Shown here one piece after another: positions 30,806-42,231 of a stretch of DNA of 64,000 nt. The stretch is from positions 18,662,001-18,726,000 of the forward strand of contig NC_071332.1 of NCBI RefSeq assembly GCF_010183535.1, written 5' to 3'. The notes beneath the pieces were generated by a model that was given only the letters and a program-made list of their open reading frames with translations, ran no database searches and had not been told where the DNA came from. Each line of letters starts with the position of its first letter. Position 1 is the first letter of the stretch. The DNA comes from Caenorhabditis remanei. Lineage: Eukaryota > Nematoda > Chromadorea > Rhabditida > Rhabditidae. The position numbers and the translations under genes are program-made.

Positions 30806-32112
30806 TTAAAGCAATAAATAAAGAAAACAACAGGATAAAAAAACAATCAGAAAAGACAAACAGATGAAAAGTACATCACAATAACGGCGTCCATTGAAAT
30901 TAGTGAAAAAGAAAAAGAAAAACGATTCACAGGAGACAATAAAACATAAAAACAATCGTTCGAAATAGTGAACACATGAATTGTAAAAAGTAGAAATGAA
31001 TGAAGTCTGATTTGGCACAAGATTTGGCTCAAGATTAGTAGATTCTGGCCAAACGTAGAAAAAGACGTTTCCATAGTTTGAAATTCTGATTGTTGCTGTT
31101 CTCCCGTCGACTCTTGTTATATCAAATTCAAAAGCAATCCTGTCATTCTCAAAACGACCCGGAACAAACCGTTTTACATTTCCCAAAACCCGGAATTCTC
31201 TCTGTGTTTCAATTGGAACAGAAACAGCGTTAAGTCCGTCCAAAAGGAGATCCATACTGGGCGTGTCATATATTCTCACTTCCATGTATTCCAGTCGATC
31301 ATTACATATTTTCTTCATCCACAACTTGAAGTAACGGTTGAGGTCTCTCACATCAACGTTTACTGTATGAATCTCAAGTATCTTAGCGTTTGTAATCCAC
31401 AGATCATTAAGAGTTATCCGGTTGTCGGACCTCCTTAAAACCACGGCGTCGAAATTTCCTTTGAGAATTTCTCGGAGGTGATTCTGGTTTTGGAAGCGAT
31501 AGGAAATAGTAACTGCAGAAGATACCGGCAAAACTGTTCTCAGAACTTTGAGAAGTTGTTTTTCTTTATGAAATATTGCTTCATAAGAATAATAGTTATA
31601 GTTATCAGACGGAATGTGTTCGGCAACGACTTCATCAATTTTCGGAAGTTTTGCGATGATTGGGATACAATCGTGTTCAGAAATTTCAACGATTATGAAC
31701 TTATCGATCGACTTGCAATGCATGACGTCCATAATTGAAAGGGCATAGTCCACTGGAAGTAGACTACTGTCGCGCCATGAATAAACCCGTTTATATTGAT
31801 TCTTGAAGGTGCTTCGTTGATATTCATCGATATACATATTCACTTCCAATACTCTAGTAAAATCACAAAACACTATCATATCGATTCTGTCACCATTCAG
31901 TTTTAAATTGATATGCTCACACTTCATTTTGAGTAGTTTCACGTACATTCTGGCACGTTTGGAAAGAATAGAGAATGCGATTCTGAAAAAAAAAGTGTAC
32001 TGAAAGCATAAATCATTTAAGTTTTCACTAACCTGTCCATAAATTCCATTTGTTCCAAGACAGGTATAAGTACAAGGTGCGGAAGACGGAAAAGAGGAAA
32101 TGGAGTCGTCAT
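30806..32112 (-). CDS. F-box/FBA_2 protein, subfamily 1, with hydrophobic tail
   Basis: Exon 1 is 32112-32033 (80 bases), the intron 32032-31983 (50 bases, GTTAGT), and exon 2 31982-30806; 418 aa. The F-box is MTTPFPLFRLPHLVLIPVLE plus RIAFSILSKRAR. FBA_2 motifs: LNDLWITN, DLNRYFKLWMKK, RLEYMEV, DGRTATIRI and FYVWPES. The tail has LFLCFIVSCESFFFFF and LFICLSFLIVFLSCC. Paralogue of 21251-22547, with local differences around the segment before RQLL/KQLL, where this copy has SDNYNYYSYEA. Divergent from 32386-33667. Confidence 0.87.
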
Positions 32113-32385
32113 CTCAGTAGAAGAAGAGGGGATACAAATGAGAAGGGATCAATGAATGAGGAATATGGGGTGTGGTACAGTAGGAGGAGACCGCGACGCA
32201 CGACCGCGACGCAGGACTCTGGGAAGATTAACACGACTCTATCTATTTTCCATTGTTCTCCTCATTGTTCTCCTCCCGACCTTCCCAGAGTACCGCGTGG
32301 CGGTCGTGCGTCGCGGTCTCACCACTACTGCACCAGACATATTCATTGATTCCTCCTCATTTGCATTTCCACTCCTTCTACCGAG
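32113..32385. promoter_or_regulatory. Bidirectional F-box promoter with mirrored cassettes
   Basis: Cores at 32186-32213 (towards the minus gene) and 32293-32320 (towards the plus gene), each with a neighbouring CTCTGGGAAG/CTTCCCAGAG. Same layout as 1447-1699. A short CATTGTTCTCCTC repeat lies in the centre. Confidence 0.65.
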
Positions 32386-33667
32386 ATGACGACTGCATTT
32401 CCTCTTCTCCGTCTTCCATACCTTGTACTTATGCCTGTCTTGGAACAAATGGAATTTATGGAAAGGTAAGTAGAAACTTCTGTTTCGTATATTATGAATT
32501 CGCATACTCTGTGCAAGGAAAGATCGCCCTGCCAATCACGCGTTCTTTGCACAAAGAAGTTTGAATTCATAATACGCTTCCTTTTTCAGGATTGCACTTT
32601 CGATTCTTTCCAAACGTGCCAGAATGTTCTTGAAACTTCTCAAAATGAAGTGTGAGTATATCAATTTAATACTGGAGGATAACAAAATCAAGATGGCAGT
32701 GTTGTTCGATGATAGTGAAAAATTGAGAGTGGATGTTCCAATGATCGGAGATCAAGAAGTTTTGATTATCGGGTATTATCAAAATTTGAAGTATGGACAT
32801 GATTCAAATGAATACGATTACTTCGCTTGGTGGCCTGGTACACTATCTCCAATGGACTACGTCCTTCCGATCATGGACGTCACTTACTGCAAGTCGATTA
32901 GGAAATTGATATTCCTAGAAGTATCTGAATACGACCCTGGATACGACACTACTATCCCACTCCTAACAAAGCTTTTTAAAATTGATGAAGTCATTGTTGA
33001 TGACTTCCCTTCCTACAGTTTTTCTTGGGACTCAAGACTTCAAAACGTTTTGAAAATCGTTTTTCCAGTAACTTCTGCAGTTACCATTCCTTATCATGCA
33101 CTAAAACCTGAAGATCTCCGAGAAATTATCAGGGGGAATTTTGAGTCTGTGACTGTGAGAAAATATCATGCTGACTACATGCCAAATCACGATATGAAGT
33201 TTTCTCTTAACGATTTGAAGATGACAAACGTTAGGTCACTCAAGCTTGCTGGCCCAGCCTTTACATTAGAAGACCTAAACCACTATTTCAAGTTGTGGAA
33301 GAAGAAAAAAAGTAATCCTCGATTGAAATATTTGCAAGTGGCGATAAGGAAATCTGAAAGGAGTGAAATAATGAGGACCTTTCTGAAAGAATTCAAAGTT
33401 GTTTTGATGAATCCCACTAGAACAAAGGATATAAAACCGTTCATTTCGGAGATTGAAAATGAGCGTTTTCCTACGGAACTTTACATAAGTAGAGCAGACG
33501 GGAGAGGAGCAACAGTCAGAATTGGAACTGAAGGGACTGTTTGTTTCTACGTTTGCCCAGAATCTACTAATGATACAACAAATCGTGAGCCAAATCAATC
33601 TTTATTCATGCGTAAATTTCCATTTATTTCTAATTTTTACAATTCATGTATTGAACGTTTCAAATAG
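32386..33667 (+). CDS. F-box/FBA_2 protein, subfamily 1, short C-terminus
   Basis: Exon 1 is 32386-32465 (80 bases), the intron 32466-32589 (124 bases, GTAAGT to TTTTTCAG), and exon 2 32590-33667; 385 aa. The F-box is MTTAFPLLRLPYLVLMPVLE plus RIALSILSKRAR. FBA_2: LNDLKMTN, DLNHYFKLWKKKK, RLKYLQV, DGRGATVRI and FYVCPES (cysteine where others have tryptophan). It ends in ERFK. The intron contains a strong palindrome (TATTATGAATTC and GAATTCATAATA arms with GTGCAA/TTGCAC further in). Divergent from 30806-32112. Confidence 0.87.
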
Positions 33668-34756
33668 TTTATTTTACGCTTTCTCTTTGCCTGTCTTTTT
33701 TTCGATTCCAGTTTTGAGTGTTAATTTTTATTTGCTGACTATTTTGTCAATTCATTGTATATTTGCCACTTAATGTGTCTGTTTTATATTTGCTGAGCAA
33801 TTCGCACCTTGTTTTTTTTGTCAATTCTTTTCCTTTGTGATTGTCTATTCAGATTTGCAGCCTTCTTTGTCCGTAATTTTATATTTGTTACCTACTGTGT
33901 CTGTTTATATTCTCTGAGTAACTTGTATCGTTTTTTTGTCAATTCGTCGAATTGTGTTTTCATTCCTAAAACAAAGATTCATGGGTGTGTATTCGATATC
34001 TTGTCTCTAAACTCATATGGGGGTGTGATGGCGTGAGTCTCTGAGAGAAAGCAAATACTGAATTCAGAATTTCGGAGTTTCACAGAATAGAATCAAGAAC
34101 CGACGTGAAATTATCTCAGCATTCGAATCGTTTTTGAAAAACGAAACATGACCACGAGGTGGTACAGCTCGAATAATATCGTTTCACCTGGATATGCATT
34201 ATTCAGGGATCATTGAGAAGTCATTGATTGGTTTAAAGTATTCAGATTCCGCTTAATAATTTGAAGCACATTCAACATGACGTTGTTAGAAATTGAAACA
34301 TCAGTCTTCGATAATTACATCCCTTTTCATAATTCGTCTTCAAGAATTTAAGAAGTATTTCTTGTTCCCAGTAGTTCAAATATCACTGAGTTAGCGCGTT
34401 AATAGAGTGGTGCAAAGTTTCAAAAGGCACTATTAGCTACCTCATTTTGACACATCATATCGCCTGTCTGAAGTTTAGTCTTAGGTACAATTCGATTCCT
34501 CGTTACTGAAGCACAATAGAAACGCCCTCCGTCATCTTGGTAAAAGGAGTGGAAATACAATGAGCAGGAATCAATGAATAAGAACCACGACGCAGCGCTC
34601 TTGGAAGGTTGGAGAGGAGAACAATGAAGAATGGATAGAGCCGTGTTAATCTTCCCAGCGTGCTACGTCGCGGTCAGGCGACCACACACAGATTCTCCCA
34701 CTCATTGATTGCTCCTCATTTGTATTTCCACTCCCTATATCGAGATGACGACTGTG
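33668..34756. other. Intergenic with an orphan F-box promoter and start codon
   Basis: 33668-34080 is the 3' flank of the preceding gene. At about 34500-34750 a decayed promoter palindrome (about 34585-34620 and 34650-34680, with CTTCCCAGCG) leads to TATCGAGATGACGACT at 34737-34752, the usual F-box start. The coding sequence is then replaced by unrelated sequence. No protein can be supported. Confidence 0.5.
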
Positions 34757-35718
34757 CCACAGGCCAATTTCTGTCCTGTCTCTTGAGGAGATCAACTATC
34801 ATCTGCCCCACGGGAGTGTAAACAACCTCGGGCAGGCACACACAATTCTCCTTTATAATGACTTTAAATTGGACATACTGGTGGAAGAGGGTGACTCCCC
34901 AAGTCGCTCTCTTCCCTATACCGGGAAATAAATGATTGCAATCATCAAGAATGTACATAAAACAGTGAAATACTACAAGGATGAGCCGGTGCGCTCATGT
35001 ATTTACAACTGCATTTACTCTTTGTACTATGTGTTTATTTCTAAAATAAAGATTTACGTGTGTGTATCTGATATCTTGTCTCAAAACTAATATGGGGGTC
35101 TGGTGGCTAGAGTCTCCGAAGGAAAGCAAAGGGGCTCACCACCAAGTGTTTATCTTCCCGAAGACTATTTGGCGGTCTATTGCATTCGAATCCAAGGAAA
35201 TCCATTTCTATACTTGGTCGTGATCTCGCACCAATTCTTATTCGGATAGGTTTTAGTGGGACCGGCTCTGACTATAACGACCTTCTCGGCCAGCATATTT
35301 ATCTTCCCGGAGTACACATCGCGAACTTTCCCCAGTCACTTTATCCTTATGTTCATCTTCCCGGATAGTCTCGATAGTCTCTTCTTCGCTTCCATCATGC
35401 CACTATTGATTCCTTATTCAACCTGCATATGTAGTGTAAAAAGCAGAACGCGCCTGTTCTGGACTTTTATAATTTCAGTCTGTTTCAGTTACATTTAGAT
35501 GTAGATTGCAATATTTATTGAGCCGGTATAGGAAAGAGAGTGACTTGTGGTCACTCTCTTCCACCAGTGAGTGTAGTGTCAACTAAATGCAAATGGAAAA
35601 AGAGACTCTCAGCCAGCCGCGTGGTTGTTTATGCCTCACCGAGAGCAATACGTTATCTTAGTCGAAAGAGGTCCCGAGGAAAAAAGAGAAGAGACAGGGC
35701 AGAGACTGGTCTGTGATA
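34757..35718. repeat. Possible insertion with 26-bp imperfect inverted ends
   Basis: ACAGGCCAATTTCTGTCCTG (from about 34757) and AGAGACAGGGCAGAGACTGG (ending near 35718) are inverted with about 22 of 26 matches. The interior includes a stretch (about 35030-35130) homologous to the F-box 3' flank near 33960-34060, and repeated TTATCTTCCCG motifs (about 35150, 35297 and 35353). It may be a composite rather than a single transposon. No gene seen. Confidence 0.3.
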
Positions 35719-35821
35719 ATAAGAGAGACTGGCCCGCATGAACGCAACGCGTGACCTGTATCTGTGTATCTGTACAACGAAGATGACACTGCACCATTGA
35801 ATCTTTATTTCAAAAAATTTG
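35719..35821 (-). other. 3' flank of F-box gene 35822 with decayed cassette core
   Basis: GAGAGACTGGCCCGCATGAA plus CGCAACGCG at about 35723-35751 is the downstream form of the core. It is followed by the usual CTGTACAACGAAGATGACAC. The minus strand has ATTCAATGG and AATAAA-like TTTATT sequence near 35803. Confidence 0.5.
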
Positions 35822-37107
35822 TTAAAACAATGAATTAAGAAACCAACATGCTAACAAAACAACCAGAAAATAGAAACAGATGGAACGCACATCATAATCA
35901 CGGTTCCAATTGAAATTAGTAGAGAAGAAGAAGAAAAAAGATTCACAAGCAAGAAGGAAGCGTAAGAACAATCGTTCGAAATGATGAACACATGAATTGT
36001 AAAAAGTAAAAATGAGTGAAGACTGATTTGGCTCAAGATTAGTGGATTCTGGCCAAACGTAGAAAAAGACGTTTCCATAGTTTGAAATTCTGATTGTTGC
36101 TTGTCTCCCGTCGGCTCTTGTTATATCAAATTCAAAAGCAATCCTGTCAGTCCCAAAACGACCTGGAACAAACCGTTTTACATTCCCTAAAACCCGGAAT
36201 TCTCTCTGTGTTTCAATTGGAACAGAAACAGCGTTAAGTCCGTCGAGAAGGAGATCCACACTTGTCTTGTCATTTATTCTCACTTCCAAGTATTCCAGTC
36301 GATCATTGCATATATTCTTTGTCCACAACTTGAAATAGCGGTTTAGGTCTTCCATGTTAATCTTTTTTGTATGAATCTCAAGTGTCTTAGCGTTTGTAAT
36401 CCACAAATCATTAAGAGTAATCCAGTTGCCGGACCGCATTAAAATCACCGCGTCAAAATGTCCATTGAGAATTTCTCGGAGGTGATTGCGGTTTTGGAAT
36501 TGATAGGTAATAAAAACTGCAGGAGATAATGGCAAAACAGTTTTCAGAACTCTACGAAGTTGTCTTTCTTTTTGAAAATATGCTTCGTAAGAAGGAACGT
36601 CAGGCCAATCATGTTGAACAACGACTTCATCAATTTTTGGAAGTTTTGCGATGATTGGAAGACAATCGTGTTCAGAAATTTTAACGATTATGAACTTATC
36701 GATAAACTTGCAATCCATGACGTCCATAATTGAAAGGACGTAGTCCACTGGAAGTAGACTACTGTCGCGCCATGAATAAACCGGTTTATATCGATTCTTG
36801 AAAAAGCTTTGTTGATATTCATCGATATACATATTCGCTTCCAATACTCTAGTAAAATCACAAAACACTATCATATCGATTCTGTTACCATTCCATTTCA
36901 AATTGACATTCTTACTATTCATTTTGAGTAGTTTCACGTACTTTCTAGTCCGTCTGGAAAGAATAGAGAATGCGATTCTGAAAAAAGAAGCGTAATCAGA
37001 ACAGATGTCTTATTGAGGCTCACTCACCTATCCAGAAATTCCATTTGTTTTAAGGCATGCATAAGTACAAGGTACGGTAGACGAAGAAGAGGAAATGCAG
37101 TCGTCAT
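35822..37107 (-). CDS. F-box/FBA_2 protein, subfamily 1, with hydrophobic tail
   Basis: Exon 1 is 37107-37028 (80 bases), the intron 37027-36978 (50 bases, GTGAGT), and exon 2 36977-35822; 411 aa. The F-box is MTTAFPLLRLPYLVLMHALK plus RIAFSILSRRTRKYVKLL. FBA_2: LNDLWITN, DLNRYFKLWTKN, RLEYLEV, DGRQATIRI and FYVWPES. The tail has LFLRFLLACESFFFFF and VRSICFYFLVVLLACWFLNSLF. The rightmost intact member of the subfamily; related to 21251 and 30806. Confidence 0.87.
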
Positions 37108-37890
37108 CTCGATGAAAGGAGTGGAATAGAAATGAGGAGGAATCAATGAATGAGGAATGTGTGTCTGGTACAAAACGGGGTGAGCCCGCGACGCACGACC
37201 GCAACGCAGGACTCTGGGAAGATTAAAATCTACATGGAAGGCATATCTAGTGTTTGCTTCCCCAAGGAGAGTAAGTACAAATGAATGATGGTGAGAGGTG
37301 GATGTGGAATGAATAGGCGCACTATAGGAGACCGCACCGCACGACTGCGACGAGGCTGAAGTGCCCGTTGGGAAGATAAACGTCTTTAGGAAGCCAATGC
37401 AAGGGTACGAGATAGGGTACAGATGATTGAGGAATCAATGTCTATAGGTATCGGGGGAGACCGCGACGCAGCACTCTGGAAAGATTAACATCTACGCGGA
37501 GGGCACCTCTAGTGGAAGACAAACACCTTCATGGAGAAAATTCAAGGATGCGTACATATAGGGAGTCTGAACCACCACACAAACCTTCGGCTTTATTGTA
37601 GCAAGTATTGGAAACCTAGGAAAAATGACGGAATTGAAACGTGAGGGAGCAGTTTGATTTCATACGCAGATATATCCAAAACTGAGCTAACATCTAAAAA
37701 CTTGTCATTTACTAATTATTTATGGGGCTAGACAACATCTGTTAGAATAGTGATCTTCAGATGTTCTCACGACTACTGTAAGGTTTACCCTTATTGCATA
37801 TTGACTTACTGTAATTAGAGTTTTATTTATAATACAGTTATTAGAAAAAGATAATCAAACAGTGAATGAAATACATAGTGTGATAGAGAA
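37108..37890 (-). promoter_or_regulatory. F-box promoter cassettes and spacer
   Basis: Cassette cores at 37182-37209 and 37327-37354 and a partial one at about 37463-37485. The first serves the gene ending at 37107. The others have no gene behind them and look like leftovers of lost copies. About 37550-37890 is the spacer and 3' flank typical of the subfamily-2 repeat unit (TTTACCCTTATTGCATATTG near 37790). Confidence 0.55.
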
Positions 37891-38901
37891 TCATGACCAA
37901 ACATCAAAATTAATATATGTTGTCCCAAAAGTAGTATAAAATGTAATAGCTGCCAACTTTCCATCAATTCTTCTCACTTCGAATCCTCTAGTGAATTCTG
38001 GATGACAAACCACGCGGATTGATTGAAAGTGTATTGCTTGTTGTTCAGTGAAACGAGTAGCATTAAGTCCTTTCAGAAGAACGTCTTCATTGATGTTCTT
38101 GAGTGATTGTACTGATAGATGCTCCAACCGATGATTAGATGTTCTGTGCAACCAGCAAGAAAAGAAGCGGTTGAGGTCTCTCAGACTCATTGGGACTTTG
38201 CGCAATTCAAGTTTGACTGCGTTCGAGGCTAAAAGATCATTAAGGTTGAATTGAAACCTCGATAAATCATCATAGCGGATACACAAACATTCCACATTCC
38301 CCAACCAAAATCTCAGGAATTCTTCTTGATTCGAAAGAGGAACTCTGAATAAAGTGATCGATGAAGTGACTGGCGAGAGAACTTCCACTGCTCTCTTAGC
38401 TAAAGCGTTGCAGCACTTGGGTTTGATGTGCAGGTTAAATATTTTGGAAACTCCATCAAGAACTGATAACACATCGTATTTTGGTTTCTCATTGAGTATC
38501 ACTTTGTCCAGCGATGGACACTTTGTCACGGCGAGAATCCTCTGGATCCATTGTTTAGTCGATAACCCAGCATTTATCCATCGCATCAATTTGTCGTGGT
38601 GCAATATTTCAACCCAATCCGGTACGTTTTCGTAGAAAAACATTGTCAGATCGTCAATTCTCATCTCAATAGCGTAGGAACCCACTAGCAATTCGATGGA
38701 ACCGGGAGATACTTTGTAGAAATATTTCGAGAGGTTGAAAGCTCTCTTGGAGATAAGGGAGAAGGCGATTCTGTAAAGATAAATGTGAATAGAGATGAAA
38801 TAAAATCAATTGCACACCTACACTTCAATAAGCTCCATGTGTTGAAGAACAGGAATCAGTGCAAGTCTAGGGAGGCGTAAGAGAGGGAACGGAGTCGTCA
38901 T
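37891..38901 (-). CDS. F-box/FBA_2 protein, subfamily 2
   Basis: Exon 1 is 38901-38822 (80 bases), the intron 38821-38771 (51 bases, GTAGGT donor, weaker than usual), and exon 2 38770-37891; 319 aa. The F-box is MTTPFPLLRLPRLALIPVLQ plus IAFSLISKRAFNLSKYF. FBA_2 (about 165-305): LNDLLASNAVKLEL, LRDLNRFFSCWL, RLEHLSV, DGKLAAITF and INFDVWS. First of a tandem minus-strand series. It differs from its neighbours in the region after the F-box (SPGSIELLVGSY). Family role: SKP1-binding receptor; target unknown. Confidence 0.87.
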
Positions 38902-39500
38902 CCTTGTAAGGAGGAGATGGTACAAATGAATGATGGTGAGATGAAGGAAGAAGAATCAATAGGGGCACAATAGGAGTAGAGACCGCAACGCACGACCGCG
39001 ACGCTGCTGGAGTAACCTCTGGGAAGACAAACATCTTCAGGGAGACAATACGTACATACTGGAGTCTCTGTAGACCTCGTGAACCAATACACAAACCTTT
39101 GCCTCAGTTGGAGTAAGAATTGGAAAACTGAGGAGAATAACAAAATTCAAACCTAAAACAGAAGTTTGATTTCTAACGGTAATAGATTCAAATTTGAGCC
39201 AACAGCTTAAACATGGAACACCTGTTGGCTAGCCTCCAAAGTGCTCATTCGATCACACTGAAAATGTTGGGGCTTGTCTCGGTTGAGTCTCACAAGCTTC
39301 CATGAGGTCATAACACACACTAGTCACTTTGCTAACACAAGTATCATTTATGAGTAAGACTTTACCATGATGCGGTGATGCTTAGATGTTCCCACGACTA
39401 CTGTGAAGTTTACCCTCATTGCATATTGGCTTAATGTAATTAAAGCTTTATTCAGAAAAAGTAGATTGAAAGATGATCAAACTGTGGGATATACAATATA
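38902..39500 (-). promoter_or_regulatory. Subfamily-2 promoter and spacer
   Basis: Core at 38979-39006, about 80 bases upstream of the ATG at 38901. Further up are AAACATCTTCAGGGAGACAA (about 39027) and a conserved stretch (ACTGGAGTCTCTGTAGACC, 39058-39076) that recurs near 42450 and 46035. The rest is the 3' flank of the next gene upstream. No additional gene. Confidence 0.55.
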
Positions 39501-40457
39501 TTATAGCCCAGCATTAAAATTAATGAATTTCTTCGTAAAATTTTCTCTAAATGTAATAGCTGCCAATTTCCCGTCTATTCTTCTCACATCAAATCCCCCA
39601 GTGAATGTTGTGAAATGAGGGAATGTGTCGGATGTTGGGAACTCGCTTGCTCGTCGTTCATCAAAACGAGTACCACCTAGTCCTTCCAGAAGAACGTCTT
39701 CATCGAAATGCCCAAGTGATTGTACTGTTAGATGCTTCAACCGACGATTAGATGTTTTGTTTAACCAGTATGAGAAAAATCGGTTAAGATCTCTCATACT
39801 CATTGAGACTTCGCACAATTCAAGTTTGATTGCGTTTGAGGCTAGAAGATCATTAAGGCTGAATTGAAATCTCGATAGATTATCGTTATGGATACTCAAA
39901 CGTCTAACGTTACCCAACCAGAACCTTTGGAATTCTTCTCGATTCGAAAAGGGAAGATGAGACAAAGTGAGGTTACAGACTCTGGGAACTACATTAAAAA
40001 CTGAGAACACATCGCAGTCTGGTGTCCCATTGAGTATTACTTTTCTCAGAGATGGACACTTTGTTACATCGAGCAGTCGCTCAATCCATTGTCCTGTCGA
40101 TAATTCGATGTTCCTCCATTGAGTTGTTTGGTGAGGATAAAGCACTTCAACTGTCTTCGAAATGTGTGGGTTGAAATACAATAATAGTAGTGGCCCATTT
40201 GTCGGAGGAATCCTCATACAAAGATAGTAATTCTCTATTCGCAGATCGATGTAGCGGGAAAGAATTGTTTTGCGAAGGTATTTTGAGAGGTTGTGAGTTC
40301 TTTTGGAGATAAGGGAGAAGGCGATTCTGAAAAAATGAATGTTAATGGAGATTAAGTGAAGTCAAATGCAAACTGACATCTCAATAATCTCCATGTGTTG
40401 AATAACAGGAATCAGTGCAAGTCTTGGAAGACGTAAAAAAGGGAACGGAGTCGTCAT
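39501..40457 (-). CDS. F-box/FBA_2 protein, subfamily 2, internally shortened
   Basis: Exon 1 is 40457-40378 (80 bases), the intron 40377-40327 (51 bases, GTCAGT donor), and exon 2 40326-39501; 301 aa. The F-box is MTTPFPFLRLPRLALIPVIQ plus IAFSLISKRTHNLSKYL. FBA_2: LNDLLASNAIKLEL, MRDLNRFFSYWL, RLKHLTV, DGKLAAITF and FINFNAGL (the usual FDVWS end is altered). Compared with its neighbours, about 25 residues are missing in frame between VVPRVCNL and LSHLPFSN, where others carry CTNSFAIIALQIFSPVTS-like sequence. The shortened form may be folded differently. The frame is intact. Confidence 0.84.
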
Positions 40458-41198
40458 CTTGGTAGGGGAGAGAGGGTACAAATGAGAGGAGGAATCAATG
40501 TCTGGTGGTGTCGGTTGGAAACCGCAACGCACGAAGGGTGGAGTGCTCAGGTACAAATGAATGATGGTGAGAGGTGGATGAGGAATCAATAGGAGGCACT
40601 ATAGGAGGATAGACCGGGCCGCGCGACCGCGACGTCAGTGACCGCGGAGAAGAGAAACGTCGTGAAATGCGCGCGCGCCCGTAGGTCAAACGCGGCACAC
40701 AGTGACATACGGAGTGAGTCTAGAAACTCAAGCGACTTTAAAGAATTGTTTAGAAGAACACACGGTGCCAACCGTACACCATGACACATTCTCAAAGTTG
40801 GTCATTTTCACCTGAAAACAGCGAAAGTTGATAACCTTTTGGGCGGTACTGTAGGAAGAATGATGAATTGAAACGTGAGGGAGTAGTTTTATTTCTAACG
40901 CCGATATGTCCAAATTAGTTCTAGAGTGTTCATTCTATTATGTAACACTAAAAATATTCGGGAAATATCAGAAACTTCCTCATGAGATCAAAACTTAAGT
41001 TCCTATAGTAGATCCAAAATCATTTATGAGTTGTATGCCTACAATTGTGAGAGTAATGATGTTCATATGTTCTCCCGACTACTGTGCGGTTTCCCCTCAT
41101 TGCATTCAGGCTTACTGTCCTTATAACTTTATTCAGAATTCATTTATTGGAAGTTGATTAAACAGTGAATGAAATACATAGTTAAGTGCGATAGAAAA
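40458..41198 (-). promoter_or_regulatory. Subfamily-2 promoter and spacer
   Basis: Two weakened cassette cores (about 40515-40535 and 40610-40640), the second with GACCGGGCCGCGCGACC. The gene-proximal motifs (GATTCCTC, CATTTGTACC) are kept. The remainder is AT-rich spacer, then the 3' flank of the next gene. No gene. Confidence 0.5.
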
Positions 41199-42231
41199 TC
41201 ATGACCAAACATCGAAATTAATGAATGTTTCCTCAAAAAAATTTCCAAGTGTAATAGCTGCCAACTTCCCATCCACTCTCCTTACATTAAACCCTCCAGT
41301 GAGTTTGCAAAATTGATAGAACGGGCTGGTTGACCGGAATTTTCTCGTCTGATTTTCTGTGAAACGAGTAGCATTTAATCCTTCCAGAAGAACGTCTTCA
41401 TCGAAATACTCAAGTGATTTTACTGATAGACGCTCCAACCGATGATTAGATGTTTTGTTCAACCAGCAAGAAAAGAAGCGGTTGAGCTCTCTCAGACTTA
41501 ATGGGACTTTGCTCAATTCAAGTTTGACTGCGTTCGATGCTAGGAGATCATCAATCTTAAATTGAAAACTCGATAAATCATCGGCGTAGATAGTCAAACA
41601 GTCAACATCCCTCAACCAAAATCTCTGGAATTCTTCTCGGTTCGAATAGGGAAGTTTAGACAAAGTGATCTTTGAAGTGACTGGCGAGAAAATTTGAAGT
41701 GCTATTATAGCAAAACTGTTTGTACAGTTGCGTGAGATGTGGAGGTAAGATATTTTAGGAACTACATTAAGAAATGAAATCACATCGTAGTCTGGGGTCC
41801 CATTGAGTATCAATTTGTTTAACGATGGACACTTTGTTACATCGAACACTCGCTGAATCCATTGTTTTGGCGATGACACAACATTTTTCCATTGAACGTT
41901 GTTTTTCCGATAAAACACTTCAACTGTCTTCGAGACGTCTGTGTGGAAATACAGTATTAGTGGTGACCCATCTGTCAGAGCAATCTTTATACGCAGACAG
42001 TTCTTGTCTATTTCCAGATCGATATCGCGGGAAGATACTTTTTTGCAGAGGCTTTTTGAGAGATTGTAAGTTCTTTTGGAGAGAAGGGAGAATGCGATTC
42101 TAAAAAAGATAAATATGAGTAGAGATAAAATAAAAACAGATGAAAACTTACACATCAATAAATTCCATTTGTTGAAAAACTGGAATCAGTGCGAGTCTTG
42201 GAAGACGTAAGAGAGGGAACGGAGTCGTCAT
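41199..42231 (-). CDS. F-box/FBA_2 protein, subfamily 2
   Basis: Exon 1 is 42231-42152 (80 bases), the intron 42151-42100 (52 bases, GTAAGT to TTTTTTAG), and exon 2 42099-41199; 326 aa. The F-box is MTTPFPLLRLPRLALIPVFQ plus IAFSLLSKRTYNLSKSL. FBA_2: IDDLLASNAVKLEL, LRELNRFFSCWL, RLERLSV, DGKLAAITL and FINFDVWS. A longer open frame into the intron (MMCKFSSVFILS) is a read-through artefact. Close paralogue of 42881-43904 and 46647-47667. Confidence 0.88.
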
